Below, piece after piece: positions 43,557 to 55,121 of a DNA stretch of 64,000 bases. This stretch comes from Bufo bufo (taxonomy: Eukaryota; Chordata; Amphibia; Anura; Bufonidae), in contig NC_053393.1 in NCBI RefSeq assembly GCF_905171765.1, forward strand, positions 63,829,371 to 63,893,370. The letters are read 5' to 3'. Below the pieces are notes generated by a model. That model was given only the letters and a program-made list of their open reading frames with translations. It was not told the DNA's origin and searched no databases. A program made the translations under genes and the position numbers. Position 1 is the stretch's first letter. Every line of letters begins with the position of its first letter.

Positions 43557-44469
43557 ACTGTTAGGAATGAACTCAATAGAAGCTGTAAAATATCTTTCCA
43601 CTGAGTTCCTCCTAGTGGTGGCTGCAGGAAAATGCTATGGATTTATGTGAGGAACAAAAGAAGGAGTTCAGGGCCCCCCTTCACTATGGGCCCCACAGCA
43701 GTGTCGTGGTCAGCCTCCATAGTATTACATATGCCCATAGCAACAAATCACAGCGCATCTCTCAGTAGCAGAAGAGAAATGAAAGCTGTGATGTGATTGG
43801 TTGCTATGGGCAATAAAGACAGTTTTTGTTTTAGACACTTTCATGAATCTCCTCGACGTCTATAGGAAGCTTGAAGCTGGACGTTGTTATAGGGATCAGC
43901 ATTGACCTGTGTTATTTTAAGGGGAAACCCACCATAATCTGCACTGTCCGTGCACCCTGGAAAACACACACATGCACGCTGCTCCATATTTTCTATATGC
44001 CTCTGTAGTGCCCACCTCAGTGACCCCATAAGAACATCTTATGCCGAGGAGAGATGACTGTGCGGAAACCTGGCCTTATCCATCAAGGAGTGGGATGGAC
44101 TGGCAGAGAAAGCAGAAAGAACAAGGGTGCACAGTGTGGCTTGGGACCGCCCTCGGTGCACTTAACTGCTCATTTGCATATAGATTAAAAGTATTTTTTC
44201 TCCAGAATGAAACTATGGATCGCTAAGTGAGAGGTATTATTACACACAGCTGAGCTAGCCCTACAAGACACTGTGCCTGGATTATCAGTGTATTTCCTGG
44301 GAAGGAATCCATTTAAATGTGGGCAAGTATGCAAGACAGCATGTTGAAATACCCACTTAGGTACCAAGCACACGGACCCCATGAATACTATCAAAAGTGA
44401 CCCCACGCATGCCAGGTGCAGTACCCTTACAAAGGCCTACAAACCAGAGACGTAGGGCACCTCCATATG
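43557..44469. other. Non-coding DNA
   Basis: No gene recognised. Short patches around 43735-43830 resemble dispersed frog repeats but have no partner here. Confidence 0.35.
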
Positions 44470-44793
44470 ATGCTTTCATTCATGTGAATGGGGCAGCGAG
44501 CACATGGATTTCTGCACGCCCGATTCAGATGAATGGAACTGATTTTCAGTCTCAAAAATTTCTGCAAAAAATTTCCGCAAAAAATTTCCGCATCCGTTGC
44601 TGTGTTCTGTGGAGCCGTAAAAAAAAAAAAAAAAAAAAACATGTCCAATTTTTTCCCGTTTTGCAGACAAGAATAGGCATTTCTATTATGGCTGACCCAT
44701 TCTGTTCTGCAAATTGAGGAACGCACGCGGACAGCATCCGTGTTTTGAAGATCCGCAATTTGCAGACCACAAAACGCTCATGTGCATAAGCCC
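44470..44793. repeat. Foldback MITE (GGYCTCATGC family), left end lost
   Basis: It contains GTGAATGGGGC, a run of 21 A (near 44619-44639), AGACAAGAATAGGCATTTCT and the right end CATGTGCATAAGCCC. It is related to 10373, 53143 and 58081. The left terminus is not recognisable. Confidence 0.65.
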
Positions 44794-44796
44794 CTA

Positions 44797-45126
44797 GGCT
44801 TCTTTTCCACATGCGGCAGAGCAATCCGGCAGGCTTTTCTGGCAGAGAACAGCCTGCTGTAGTTCTCCAGAACCGGCACAGCCGGATAGTGCTGCGTGCC
44901 CGCAGGACCCCATGGGCTATAATGGGATCTGAAACGAATCCGGCCGCGCCCTAGCATTTATGCCGGGATTCGGCCAGTCAAATATCGCTGCACTCTACAG
45001 TTTTTGTCCGGGCCAAATACCAGCATAAATGCAGGGGAGCGGCCGGGTCCTCGCCGGTTTCCATTATAATCAATGGCGGTGAATGGCAGTAGCGTGGCGG
45101 ATTGCTCTGCATGTGTGAAACCAGCC
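44797..45126. repeat. Foldback MITE with GGCTTCTTT termini
   Basis: It starts GGCTTCTTTTCCACATGCGG and ends CATGTGTGAAACCAGCC. The arms include GCAGAGCAATCCG and its complement CGGATTGCTCTGC. Flanks are CTA on the left and TTA on the right, an imperfect 3-bp duplication. Confidence 0.75.
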
Positions 45127-45129
45127 TTA

Positions 45130-46510
45130 TATTTTCAGGTTTTAGTTTTATATTTTGGGGAGAAATAATCTAATATTCTATAGAAAAAGCTATAATTCAC
45201 GTAAGCCTATCGATACTGGAGCTGCTGGAAATGTCTTTTTATGGTGGACTGAATCCACACAATGTATGGACCCCCCCCCCAGATGGCAGCGCTGTATATA
45301 GACGCTACATACATGTAATGAGGTGAGCGGTGTCATTTACAGTATATATGTAATCACTCAGCATGATCACTCTGAGCCGTAGTGGCAAATGACAGGGCGC
45401 GGCTCGGACTGACCATTTCTATCTGCTCTCTGCGCCGTTGTCAGATGTAATCCTTCCAGCGCTCTGTCCGCGCCGCGCTCTTTATCAGTCCACCTCACAG
45501 TATCTGACAGTCTGAGATATTGTAACTATTCTGCGCTCTCTGGATTTTGCTATAATTCAGACATCTTCAAAGCTTCTTGCCAGTCTCTGTCAGAGTCTAC
45601 GTCAATCTCAATCTCTGGGAGTTGCCTCTGATTTATCTCCCAGTCACTCTGTGCCCGAGTCTGCCTGTCCTACAGATTGGGAAGTCAGAAGGTTTCTGTC
45701 ACAATCTGCATCACTTCTCAAAGTCACTGCATCTCCGGCGAATAGATATGATAGGTGGAAGATACTAATGCAAAGGCGATGAGGAAAGCAAAGGGGTTCA
45801 GGTTCAGAAACCCTATTTTCAACTACTTACAGTTAATGGAGTGGAGATCCCAGTTCAGGACCTACAAAGAGTATCTCTCCCTCTGGAGGACCCAACATGT
45901 CCATGTTTACACAGCCCATTGATTTACATAAGAACTGTGTAATGCTTCATTTCTGCGGTGGCCGCTGCTGAAGGTTTCATCACCATGCCCTGAATAGTAC
46001 CTATAACTGTCACCCCCTCCTATACTGTACCATACAGCGTCCAAAAACACAATAAAATAGTGCAAATTATAACATATCTAAATGACTTGACCAACACAGG
46101 TCGCACACCTCTAAGGCCAGCCTGGAGCAGGACACCATCTAATCAGTCTATCTAACAAAGAAGGCCAACCTCTTAAAGGTCTGCTGTATACTGTACAGTT
46201 CAACACACCGAGGCCATAATGGTCCAAATTTTAGAGCCATAGGCACTCTCTGTGCAATATGATGCTGCTGGGACCTAACAATTGCAGCCCCCTATGGTAA
46301 TGCCAGTGACGTGTGATGTAAAGACCACGGCGGTTATTTATTAAGACCGGTGTTTTAGACGCAGTTCTTAATTAAACCCTAAACTGGCGGTGGATCTGAC
46401 GAAGTTATGAAGAGGCGCATGCCTCTCTCCATCACCTCAGCGCATCCAGCGCCAGTTCTAAATGTAAGGCCACTTCTGGGCGATCTAACATTTAGACCTT
46501 TTTCTACACC
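45130..46510. other. Unique non-coding DNA, possible conserved block
   Basis: No gene is visible. A C10 run lies near 45270. About 45350-45560 lacks repeat features and contains TGACAG/CTGTCA-type cores and TATCTGACAGTCTGAGATAT; it may be conserved non-coding sequence (inference). Confidence 0.35.
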
Positions 46511-46513
46511 TAA

Positions 46514-46664
46514 GGCCTCTTTCACACGGGCGTGTGCGCCCCTTTTCCGTATTGCGGACCGCACTGGCGGTTCCGCATTACACGGACTGTGCTCGTACAT
46601 TGCGGCCCGCATTTTGCGGGCCACAGCACGACCACGGGGAGCACACGCCCGTGTGAAAGAGGCC
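46514..46664. repeat. Short palindromic MITE flanked by TAA
   Basis: A 151-bp foldback starting GGCCTCTTTCACACGGGCGT and ending CCCGTGTGAAAGAGGCC, with TAA at 46511-46513 and 46665-46667. Confidence 0.88.
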
Positions 46665-46679
46665 TAAAACAGATGTAGA

Positions 46680-47023
46680 AAATGCCGGACTGTCCCCTTG
46701 CCGGATGCGGATCCGTCTTACAAATGCATTGCAAGAATGGATCCGTCTCTCCGCATGTCATCCGGAGAAACTGATCCAGCATTGCAGTATTTTTAATGCC
46801 GGATCCGGCATTCCGGGCAACTGGTCCGGAATTTTGGATGTAGATAATGCCGCAACATGCTGGCGTATTTCCGTAGTGACTGAACTGAAGACATCCTGAT
46901 GCATCCTGAACAGATTGCTCTCCATTCAGAATGCATAGGGATAAAAATCTGTTATTTTCCGGTATTGAGCCCCTAGGACTGAACTCTATGCCGGAAAAGA
47001 AAAACGCTAGTGTGAAAGTATCC
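46680..47023 (-). repeat. MITE of the GGCTACTTTCACAC family, partial
   Basis: It ends CTAGTGTGAAAGTATCC before TAA (47024-47026). Interior CCGGATCCGGCATT and ACTGAACTGAAGACATCCTG match 61901-62380 in reverse orientation. The left end is lost next to the 46514 palindrome. Confidence 0.7.
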
Positions 47024-47460
47024 TAAGGCTTATTTTAGTATAATAAATGACTCCCTAGATCTATTAGCTGAACATGCTCTGTACAGAGATTGAAGCAGTA
47101 GGGAATCACCTCTGTATTAGTTAGAGCTCAGACGGGCAGGTGTTTATTTTGTTGTTTTATGCTTTGTTATGCTGGTGCTGGAACCTCACCAAACCCAGTG
47201 ACGATATACAGTGGATATAAAAAGTCTACACACCCCTGTTTAAAATGTCAGGTTTCTGTGATGTAAAAAAAATGAGACAAAGATAAATCATTTCAGTACT
47301 TTTTCCACCTTTAATGTGACCTATAAACTGTACAACTCAATTGAAAAACAAACTGAAATCTTTTAGGTGGAGGGAAGAAAACAAAAAAAATTCTGATAAT
47401 GTGGTTGCATAAGTGTGCACACCCTCTTATAACTGGGGATGTAGCTGTGTTCAGAATTAA

Positions 47461-48445
47461 AGGGTTTCTGTCACCCCATTAAACCGTTTTTTTTTCTTTT
47501 TCTTTACTAATAATCCCTATAGTGCGATCTCATGATACATAAGCAAATTAATCATTTTGGTTCAGTAGAATTTGCTAAAAATCGATTTTAAAAATATGCT
47601 AATTACCTTGCTACCAGCAAGTAGGGCGGCTACTTGCTGGTAGCAGCCGCATCCTCCGATGGTAATGACGCCCCCTCGGCATGCTGATTGACAGGGCCGG
47701 GGAAGGGAATCGTTCTCTGCTGGCGCTGTTAGAATTTGAAATCTCGCGCCTGCGCCGTACCTGTCTTCAATCGGCGCAGGCGCACTGAGAGGCGGCCGCT
47801 CTCTCGACCGCTCCATCCTCAATGCGCCTGCGTCGATGACGTCATCAAGTACACCCGGAAGAGATTTATTATTAATAATCGTTCGTGGTATAGTGTTAAT
47901 AACTGTCATTTTTATAAAATTATTTATTCCCATTTCGTTGGTGGTTTTTGTGGCAGCATGCTTATTATGTACATACTTACCTGATTCGAGCATCCAGCGA
48001 CGTCACCAGACTCTCCGCCTCCTTCCAGCGATGCTGGCGTCTTCTCTTCCGGGTGTACTTGATGACGTCATCGACGCAGGCGCATTGAGGATGGAGCGGT
48101 CGAGCGAGCGTCCGCCTCTCAGTGCGCCTGCGCCGATTGAAGACAGGTACGGCGCAGGCGCGAGATTTCAAATTCTAACAGCGCCAGCAGAGAACGATTC
48201 CCTTCCCTGGCCCTGTCAATCAGCATGCCGAGGGGGCGTCATTACCATCGGAGGATGCGGCTGCTACCAGCAAGTAGCCGCCCTACTTGCTGGTAGCAAG
48301 GTAATTAGCATATTTTATAAATCGATTTTTAGCAAATTCTACTGAACCAAAATGATTAATTTGCTTATGTATCATGAGATCGCACTATAGGGATTATTAG
48401 TAAAGAAAAAAAAAAAAAACGGTTTAATGGGGTGACAGAAACCCT
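47461..48445. repeat. 985-bp palindromic TTAA element
   Basis: TTAA at 47457-47460 and 48446-48449 flanks the ends AGGGTTTCTGTCACC / GGTGACAGAAACCCT. The two arms, about 400 bp each, match nearly throughout and include GGTAGCAGCCGCATCCTCCG and CAATCGGCGCAGGCGCACTG with their complements. The unpaired centre is about 47870-48045. Each arm holds one TGACGTCA (47837-47844, 48063-48070). Non-coding. Confidence 0.9.
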
Positions 48446-48588
48446 TTAAGCAATCACATTCAAATTCATGTTAAATAGGAGTCAGCATACACCGGCCATA
48501 AAGTGCCTCTGATTAACCCCAAATAAAGTTCAGCTTCTCTAGTTGGTCTTTCCTGAAATTTTCTTAGTCGCATCCCACAGCAAAAGCC

Positions 48589-49718
48589 ATGGTCCACAGA
48601 GAGCTTCCAAAGCATCAGAGGGATCTCATTGTTAAAAGGTATCAGTCGGGAGAACAAAAGAACTTCCAAGTCATTAGATATACCATGGAACACATTGAAG
48701 ACAGTCATCATCAAGTGGAGAAAATATGGCACAACAGTGACATTACCAAGAACTGGACGTCCCTCCAAAAATCGATGAAAAGACGAGAAGAAAACTGGTC
48801 TGGGAGGCTACCAAGAGGTCTACAGCAACATTAAAGGAGCTGCAGGAATATCTGGCAAGTACTGGCTGTGTGGTACATGTAACAACAATCTCCCGTAGTC
48901 TTCATATGTCTGTGCTATGGGGTAGAGTGGCAAGACGAAAGACTTTTCTTACCAAGAAAAACATCCAAGCCAGGCTACATTTTGCAAAAACACATCTGAA
49001 GTCTCCCAAAAACATAAGGGAAAAGGTGTTATGGTCTGATGAAACCAAGGTTGATCTTTTTGGCCATAATTCCAAAAGATATGTTTGGCGCAAAAGCAAC
49101 ACTGCACATCACCAAAAGAACACCATACCCACAGTGAAGCATGGTGGTGGCAGCATCATGCCAAGGGGCTGTTTTTCTTCAGCTGGAACTAGGGCCTTAG
49201 TTAAGCTAGAGGGAATTATGAACAGTTCCAAATACCAGTCAATATTGGCACAAAACCTTCAGGCTTCTGTTAGAAAGCTGAACATGAAGAGGAACTTCAT
49301 CTTTCAGTATGACAATGACCCAAAGCATACATCCAAATCAACAATGGAATGGCTTCACCAGAAGAAGATTAAAGTTTTGGAATTGCCCAGCCAGAGCCCA
49401 GACCGGAATCCGATTGAAAATCTGTGGGGTGATCTGAAGAGGGCTGTGCACAGGAGATGCCCTCGCAATCTGACAGATTTAGAGTGTTTTTGCCAAGAAG
49501 AGTGGGCAAATCTGGTCAAAATGTGCCATGCTGATAGACTCATACCCAAAAAGACTGAGTGCTGTAATAAAATCAAAAGGTGTTTCAACAAAGTATTAGT
49601 TAAAGGGTGTGCACACTTCTGCAACCATATTATATTATTTTTATATTTTTTCTTCCCTCTACCTAAAAGATTTCAGTTTGTTTTTCAATTGAGTTGTACA
49701 GTTTATAGGTCACATTGA
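48589..49718 (+). pseudogene. DD34E Tc1 transposase, frameshifted
   Basis: The N-terminal HTH part (from ATG 48589, MVHRELPKHQRDLIVKRY) is broken by frame changes between about 48690 and 48870. From there the catalytic part is open: TTISRSLH, VLWSDETKVDLFG (first Asp), FQYDNDPKHTS (second Asp), SPDRNPIENLWG (Glu); 34 residues separate the second Asp and the Glu. The usual SPDLNP reads SPDRNP here. Sequence past about 49600 is read-through into the element's 3' region, suggesting loss of the normal stop by frameshift. Inactive. Confidence 0.85.
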
Positions 49719-49984
49719 AGTTGGAAAAAGTTCTGAAATGATTTATCTTTGTCTCATTTTTTTTACATCACAGAACCCTGACATTTTAACAAGGGTGTGT
49801 AGACTTTTTATATCCACTGTAACTGGGATGATCTCCTGTATTGCTTAAAACCTGCTGTCTCCTTGGAAATCTGTCATTTTTATGCACATTACATTTTCCT
49901 CTCTGGCAGCGCCCCCTGCTGTTCAATGTTCTAGTCCACCTTCTCCTGCATTTAGTAGTGGACTGACATGTTCAGTAGCATCCC

Positions 49985-50198
49985 TGCTCCCTTCCTCCAT
50001 TGCGCAATAACTTCATAAAAAACATTTCCTAAACTTGGGTTTGGTTCCAAGTGGTACCTTCGCAAAGCAATAACTTCGGCTCATTGGAGCCAATACATTC
50101 TAATACTGTACAGAGCTCCTGCTCCGTACAGTAATAGAACAAAATTTTATCCGAATCGACTTCGGATGTTTCATCCGAAGTCGATTCGCTCATCCCTA
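49985..50198 (-). repeat. hAT-like MITE (TAGGGATGAGCG family), one end
   Basis: It ends CGCTCATCCCTA at 50198 and holds the perfect palindrome GACTTCGGATG / CATCCGAAGTC. Matches 26060-26152. The other terminus is not recognisable. Confidence 0.6.
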
Positions 50199-50555
50199 CC
50201 TATCCTCAGGATAGGTCATCAATATCTGATCGGCAGGGGTATGACATCCAGCACCCCCACCGATCAGCTTTTTGAAGAGAAGGCGGACCTCCATGCTAAA
50301 GCTGCTTCCTCTTCATTACACTGCCCGTCGTCTCCTGAGGAGTGACAGCATAGTGTAATTACAAGTATGAGATCCATTCAAGAGAATGGAGCAAGTACTT
50401 CTATTACACTGCACTTCTAAGATGAAGCGCAGTGTAATGAACAGGACATGGAGCGTCACCTCCTCCTCTTCAAACAGCTGATCGGCAGGGGAGCCGGATG
50501 TCAGATCCCCGCTGATCAGATATTGATAACCTATCCTGAGGATGTCATCAATATA

Positions 50556-52139
50556 CAGTGCCTTGCAAAAGTATTCACCCCCTTGACTTTTTTCATATTT
50601 TGGTACATTACAGCCTTAAGTTCAATGTTTTGTTAATCTGAATTTTATGTGATGGATCAGAACACAATAGTCTAAATTGGTGAAGTGAAATAAGAAAGAT
50701 ATATAAATAAAATTATTGTTTAGAAATAGAAAACTTTTATTGGCATGTGGTTATGTATTCACCCCCTTTGTTAGGAAGCCCATAAAAAGCTCTGGTGAAA
50801 CCAATTATCTTCAGAAGTCACATAATTAGTGAAATGATGTCCACCTGTGTGCAATCTAAGTGTCACATGATCTGTCATTATATATACACACCTTTTTTGA
50901 AAGGCCCCAAATGCTGCAACACCTAAGCAAGAGGCATCACTAACCAAACACTGCCATGAAGACCAAGGAACTCTCCAAACAAGTAAGGGACAATGTTGTT
51001 GAGAAGTACAAGTCAGGGTTAGGTTATAAAAAAATATCCAAATCTTTGATGATCCCCAGGAGCACCATCAAATCTATCATAAACAAATGGAAACAACATG
51101 GCACAACAGCAAACCTGCCAAGAGACGGCAGCCCACCAAAACCCACGTACCAGGCAAGAAGGGCATTAATCAGAGAGGCAGCACAGAGACCTAAGGTAAC
51201 CCTGGAAGAGCTGCAGAGTTCCACAACAGAGACTGGAGTATCTGTACATAGGACGACAATAAGCCGCACGCTCCATAGAATTGGGCTTTATGGCAGAGTG
51301 GCCAGAAGAAAGCCATTACTTTCAGCTAAAAACAAAAAGGCACGTTGTGAGTTTGCGAAAAGGCATGTGTGAGACTCCCAAAATGTATGGAGGAAGGTGC
51401 TCTGGTCTGATGAGACAGAAATTGAACTTTTCGGCCATTAAAGAAAATGCTATGTCTGGCGCATCACATCACCCAAAGAACACCATGTTTTTCAGCAGCC
51501 GGGACGGGGAAACTGGTCAGAGTTGAGGGAAAGATGGATGGTGCTAAATACAGGGATATTCTTGAGCAAAACCTGTACCACTCTGAGCGTGATTTGAGGG
51601 TAGGACGGAGGTTCACCTTCCAGCAGGACAATGACCCCAAACACACGGCTAAAGTAACACGAGTGGTTGAAGGGGAAACATGTAAATGTGTGGGAAAGGC
51701 CTAGTCAAAGCCCAGATCTCAATCCAATAGAAAATCTGTGGTCAGACTTAAAGTTTGCTGTTCACAAGCGCAAACCATCCAACTTGAAGGAGCTGGAGCA
51801 GTTTTGCAAGGAGGAATGGGCAAAAATCCCAGTGGTAAGATGTGGCAAGCTCATAGAGACTTATCCAAAGCGACTTGGAGCTGTGATTGCCGCAAAAGGT
51901 GGCTCTACAAAGTATTGACCTTAGGGGGGTGAATAGTTCTGCACATTGACTTTTTCTGTTATTTTGTCCTATTTGTTTTTTGCTTCACAATAAAAACAAA
52001 ACAAAAACATCTTCATAGTTGTGGGCATGTTCTGTAAATTAAATTATGCAAATCCGCAAACAATCTATGTTAATTCCAGGTTGTGAGGCACCAAAATACA
52101 AAAAAAGTCAAGGGGGGTGAATACTTTTGCAAGGCACTG
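50556..52139 (+). mobile_element. DD34E-type Tc1 element (CAGTGCCTTG family)
   Basis: 1584 bp with termini CAGTGCCTTGCAAAAGTATT and its inverse, flanked by TA (50554-50555 and 52140-52141). The same family as the remnant at 28490-36352. The transposase is degenerate. Confidence 0.9.
50956..51918 (+). pseudogene. Tc1 transposase, multiple breaks
   Basis: From ATG 50956 the HTH half reads cleanly (YKKISKSLMIPRSTIKSII, TTISRTLHRIGLYGRVARRK) to a stop at about 51370-51372. Further frame changes follow. WSDET (near 51405), [11 protein letters not shown] (near 51625) and [14 protein letters not shown] (near 51715) remain in different frames, and the C-terminus [13 protein letters not shown] ends at 51918. 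At least three breaks; inactive. Confidence 0.88.
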
Positions 52140-52440
52140 TAAATCGCTGCACAACTCCTTTAAACCCTGCTCCCTATTTTACTTTGTTCTGCCATGAAAA
52201 CAGCTAGAAAACATCCATTTGATGCAACTATGTACAGTATATGCTCTGCCTTTTTGTGGCCATTATCACAGCATAGCCCCATGGAAGAGGGTATCCATTA
52301 CACCACACTGTTATAGCAACTACCTGTAATGTAATAATATAGTTTATGACGCTGAACGTCCATCTGGTTCATCCTATCATTCTGCAAAGTTCATCCAGAG
52401 GAAGGCAAAAAACGGGATAAAAGTCACATTCCGCTCTTAA

Positions 52441-52770
52441 AGGGGTTGTCCACGATTAGAAATAAAATAGCAACTTCCTTCCAAAAACAGCACCACCCCT
52501 CTCCATGGGTTGTGTCTTGTATTGCAGCTCAGTTCCATTGGAGTCAGTGGAGCAGAGCTGCAATATTAAAAGAACATAGAAATTCCAGCTCTGTTAGACG
52601 AACGATCCTTTATTTCTTGAGGTCTAAAAACTTCAACATACACATAGTAACAATCTACGCGTTTCGGACCATCACATGTCGGTCCTTAACTTGCCAGTAC
52701 AAGAAAATGACAGCCCCTATCATTTTAGCTGAATGGTACAGCCATGTTTTTCTAATCCTGGGAAACCCCT
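52441..52770. repeat. Palindromic TTAA MITE family A, split
   Basis: Left arm 52441-52566 (AGGGGTTGTCCACGATTAG through GTGTCTTGTATTGCAGCTC), right-arm end 52738-52770 (AGCCATGTTTTTCTAATCC...ACCCCT). TTAA lies at 52437-52440; the right side reads CTTA. Confidence 0.8.
52567..52735 (-). mobile_element. Retroposon-like insertion in the family A MITE
   Basis: On the minus strand it carries GTCCGAAACGCGTAGATTGT and AATAAAGGATCGTTCG. The CGAAACGCGT motif is common in frog interspersed repeats, but I cannot name the class. Confidence 0.4.
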
Positions 52771-52773
52771 CTT

Positions 52774-53139
52774 ATTTTATCTGAATGGTATAGCTTTTCC
52801 TATAGAACACATTGACAAACAAACCACTTCTCATCTCGGAGGAGTTAATTTGGTTCCATGAAGTTTGTTCCTTTCTCCTCAGCGCAGACTAATCAGATCT
52901 TTCTCAATGGAGCGCCGAGAGAAATCGATAATGGACTTCAACTCTCGAGAGGGAAGAAACTGATTTCTCTTCTCCATTTAAATAACAACAAAGGTACTGA
53001 GGAGTGAGGAACGAGCCGGACTCATTAGAAGACAATGCATTTTGATGTCACACTAATCCTTGTCACTCAGGAGATAGCATATCATACATATGTATGTGAG
53101 CGGGGGAGAGGAACGGCTGATTGAGGACAGAAATAGCAG
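52774..53139. other. Unique non-coding DNA
   Basis: No gene is visible. 52860-53050 is repeat-free with ATCGATAATGG and CTCTTCTCCATTTAAATAAC; possible conserved non-coding sequence. Confidence 0.35.
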
Positions 53140-53142
53140 TAA

Positions 53143-53480
53143 GGGCTCATGCACCGGCCGCGTGCATCCCTCATCACAGATCGTGGACCTATTCACTTCA
53201 ATGGGTCCGCAATCCGGGAGATGCGGAACGGAGGCACGGAACGGAAGCCCACGGAAGCACTACAGAGTGCTTCTGTGGGTTTTCTGTCCGTGCCTCCGCA
53301 CCGCAAAAAAGTAGTGCATGCACTACTTTTTTGGCGGTGCGGACAGATCACAGACCCATTCAAGTTGAATGGGTCTGGACCTGTCTGCGGCCACCGCATG
53401 GATGTTGCCGTGCATTGGGGACTGCAAATTGCGGTCCCCAATGCACGGAACGGCCAGAACACGGTCGTGTGCATGAGCCC
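53143..53480. repeat. TAA-flanked foldback MITE (GGYCTCATGC family)
   Basis: It begins GGGCTCATGCACCGGCCG and ends CGTGTGCATGAGCCC, between TAA at 53140-53142 and 53481-53483. The centre has a strong inverted pair, AAAAAAGTAGTGCATG / CATGCACTACTTTTTT-like. Confidence 0.88.
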
Positions 53481-53593
53481 TAATACTTAACATGGGACAG
53501 GAGGTAAGAAAATAAAGAAGAAAATAATCAATAATTAAACAAATTCAAAAAGTTGTACATTGACTCATGGACTGAAAAAACTAACTATATACA

Positions 53594-55118
53594 CACTGCT
53601 CCAAAAAATAAAGGGAACACAAAAATAACACATCCTAGATCTGAATTAATTAAATATTCTTCTGAAATACTTTGTTCTTTACATAGTTGAATGTGCTGAC
53701 AACAAAATCACACAAAGATAAAAAAATGGAAATCAAATTTTTCAACCCATGGAGGTCTGGATTTGGAGTCACACTCAAAATTAAAGTGGAAAAACACACT
53801 ACAGGCTGATCCAACTTTGATGTAATGTCCTTAAAACAAGTCAAAATGAGGCTCAGTAGTGTGTGTGGCCTCCACGTGCCTGTATGACCTCCCTACAACG
53901 CCTGTGCATGCTCCTGATGAGGTGGCGGACGGTCTCCTGAGGGATCTCCTCCCAGACCTAGACTAAAGCATCTGCCAACTCCTGGACAGTCTGTGGTGCA
54001 ACGTGACGTTGGTGGATAGAGCGAGACATGATGTCCCAGATGTGCTCAATTGGATTCAGGTCTGGGGAACGGGCGGGCCAGTCCATAGCATCAATGCCTT
54101 CGTCTTGCAGGAACTGCTGACACACTTCAGCCACATGAGGTCTAGCATTGTCTTGCATTAGGAGGAACCCAGGGCCAACCGCACCAGCATATGGTCTCAC
54201 AAGGGGTCTGAGGATCTCATCTCGGTACCTAATGGCAGTCAGGCTACCTCTGGCGAGCACATGGAGGGCTCTGCGGACCTCCAAAGAAATGCCACCCTAC
54301 ACCATTACTGACCCAATGCCAAACCGGTTAAGCTGGAGGATGTTGCAGGCAGCAGAACATTCTCCACGGCCTCTCCAGACTCTGTCACGTCTGTCACATG
54401 TGCTCAGTGTGAACCTGCTTTAATCTGTGAAGAGCACAGGGCGCCAGTGGCGAATTTGCTAATCTTGGTGTTCTCTGGTAAATGCCAAACGTCCTGCACG
54501 GTGTTGGGCTGTAAGCACAACCCCCACCTGTGGACGTCGGGCCCTCATATCACCCTCATGGAGTCTGTTTCTGACCGTTTGAGCAGACACATGCACATTT
54601 GTGGCCTGCTGGAGGTCGTTTTGCAGGGCTCTGGCAGTGCTCCTCCTGTTCCTCCCTGCACAAAGGCGGAGGTAGCGGTCCTGCTGCTGGGTTGTTACCC
54701 TCCTACGGCCTCCTCCACGTCTCCTGATGTACTGGCATGTCTCCTGGTAACGCCTCCATGCTCTGGACACTACGCTGACAGACACAGCAAACCTTCTTGC
54801 CACAGCTCGCATTGATGTGCCATCCTGGATAAGCTGCACTACCTGAGCCACTTGTGTGGGTTGTAGACTCCGTCTCATTCTACCACTAGAGTGAAAGCAC
54901 CGCCAGCATTCAAAAGTGACCAAAACATCAGCCAGGAAGCATAGGAACTGAGAAGTGGTCTGTGGTCACCACCTGCAGAACCACTCCTTTATTGGGGGTG
55001 TCTTGCTAATTGCCTATAATTTCCACCTGTTGTCTATCCCATTTGCACAACAGCATGTGAAATTGATTGTCACTCAGTGTTGCTTCCTAATTGGACAGTT
55101 TGATTTCAAAGAAGTGTG
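53594..55118 (-). mobile_element. DD34E Tc1/mariner-type element, right end lost
   Basis: The left terminus CACTGCTCCAAAAAATAAAG follows TATACA. The element reads through a minus-strand transposase to about 55118, where sequence of another transposon begins, so the right terminal repeat is missing. I recognise this family as widespread in fishes and amphibians (from memory). Confidence 0.85.
53853..54878 (-). pseudogene. Mariner-type transposase with three amber codons in one frame
   Basis: From ATG 54878 (MRRSLQPTQ) to TGA 53853-53855 the frame is 342 codons, with no frameshift but three TAG codons: 54459-54461, 54297-54299 and 53958-53960. The first two replace expected Trp (TGG>TAG) and the third an expected Gln (CAG>TAG). 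HTH domains lie at residues 1-110 ([19 protein letters not shown]). Catalytic residues include Asp in MQDNARPH and Glu in [11 protein letters not shown], 34 residues apart. All three changes are C:G>T:A transitions. Confidence 0.88.
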
Positions 55119-55121
55119 ATA

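Larger units (their letters stand above)
47209..49819 (+). mobile_element. DD34E Tc1 element containing a TTAA palindrome
   Basis: The termini CAGTGGATATAAAAAGTCTA are inverted at the right end, with TA flanks (47207-47208 and 49820-49821). Matching subterminal sequence extends over 150 bp on both sides (ATGAGACAAAGATAAATCAT). Without the 985-bp palindrome the element is about 1.62 kb. Confidence 0.9.
50199..52159. repeat. TTAA MITE family B, split by a Tc1 element
   Basis: The left part 50205-50555 has ATCCTCAGGATAGGTCATCA and the paired CTGATCGGCAGGGG / CCCCACCGATCAG. After the Tc1 insertion the MITE resumes at 52140 and ends ACAACTCCT before TTAA (52160-52163). The left terminal AGGGG is missing. 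Confidence 0.7.

Noticed and set aside
37886..43561. A target-site duplication for gypsy C
   Set aside because: The flanks CTCTG and ACTGT do not match; ACTCT/ACTGT would need a shifted boundary, so I do not claim one.
44619..44639. A21 run as the tail of a processed pseudogene
   Set aside because: It lies inside a foldback MITE and no upstream gene-like sequence exists.
47736..48345. Two mirror-image open frames with the same peptide
   Set aside because: They are the two arms of the TTAA palindrome read in opposite directions, not a duplicated gene.
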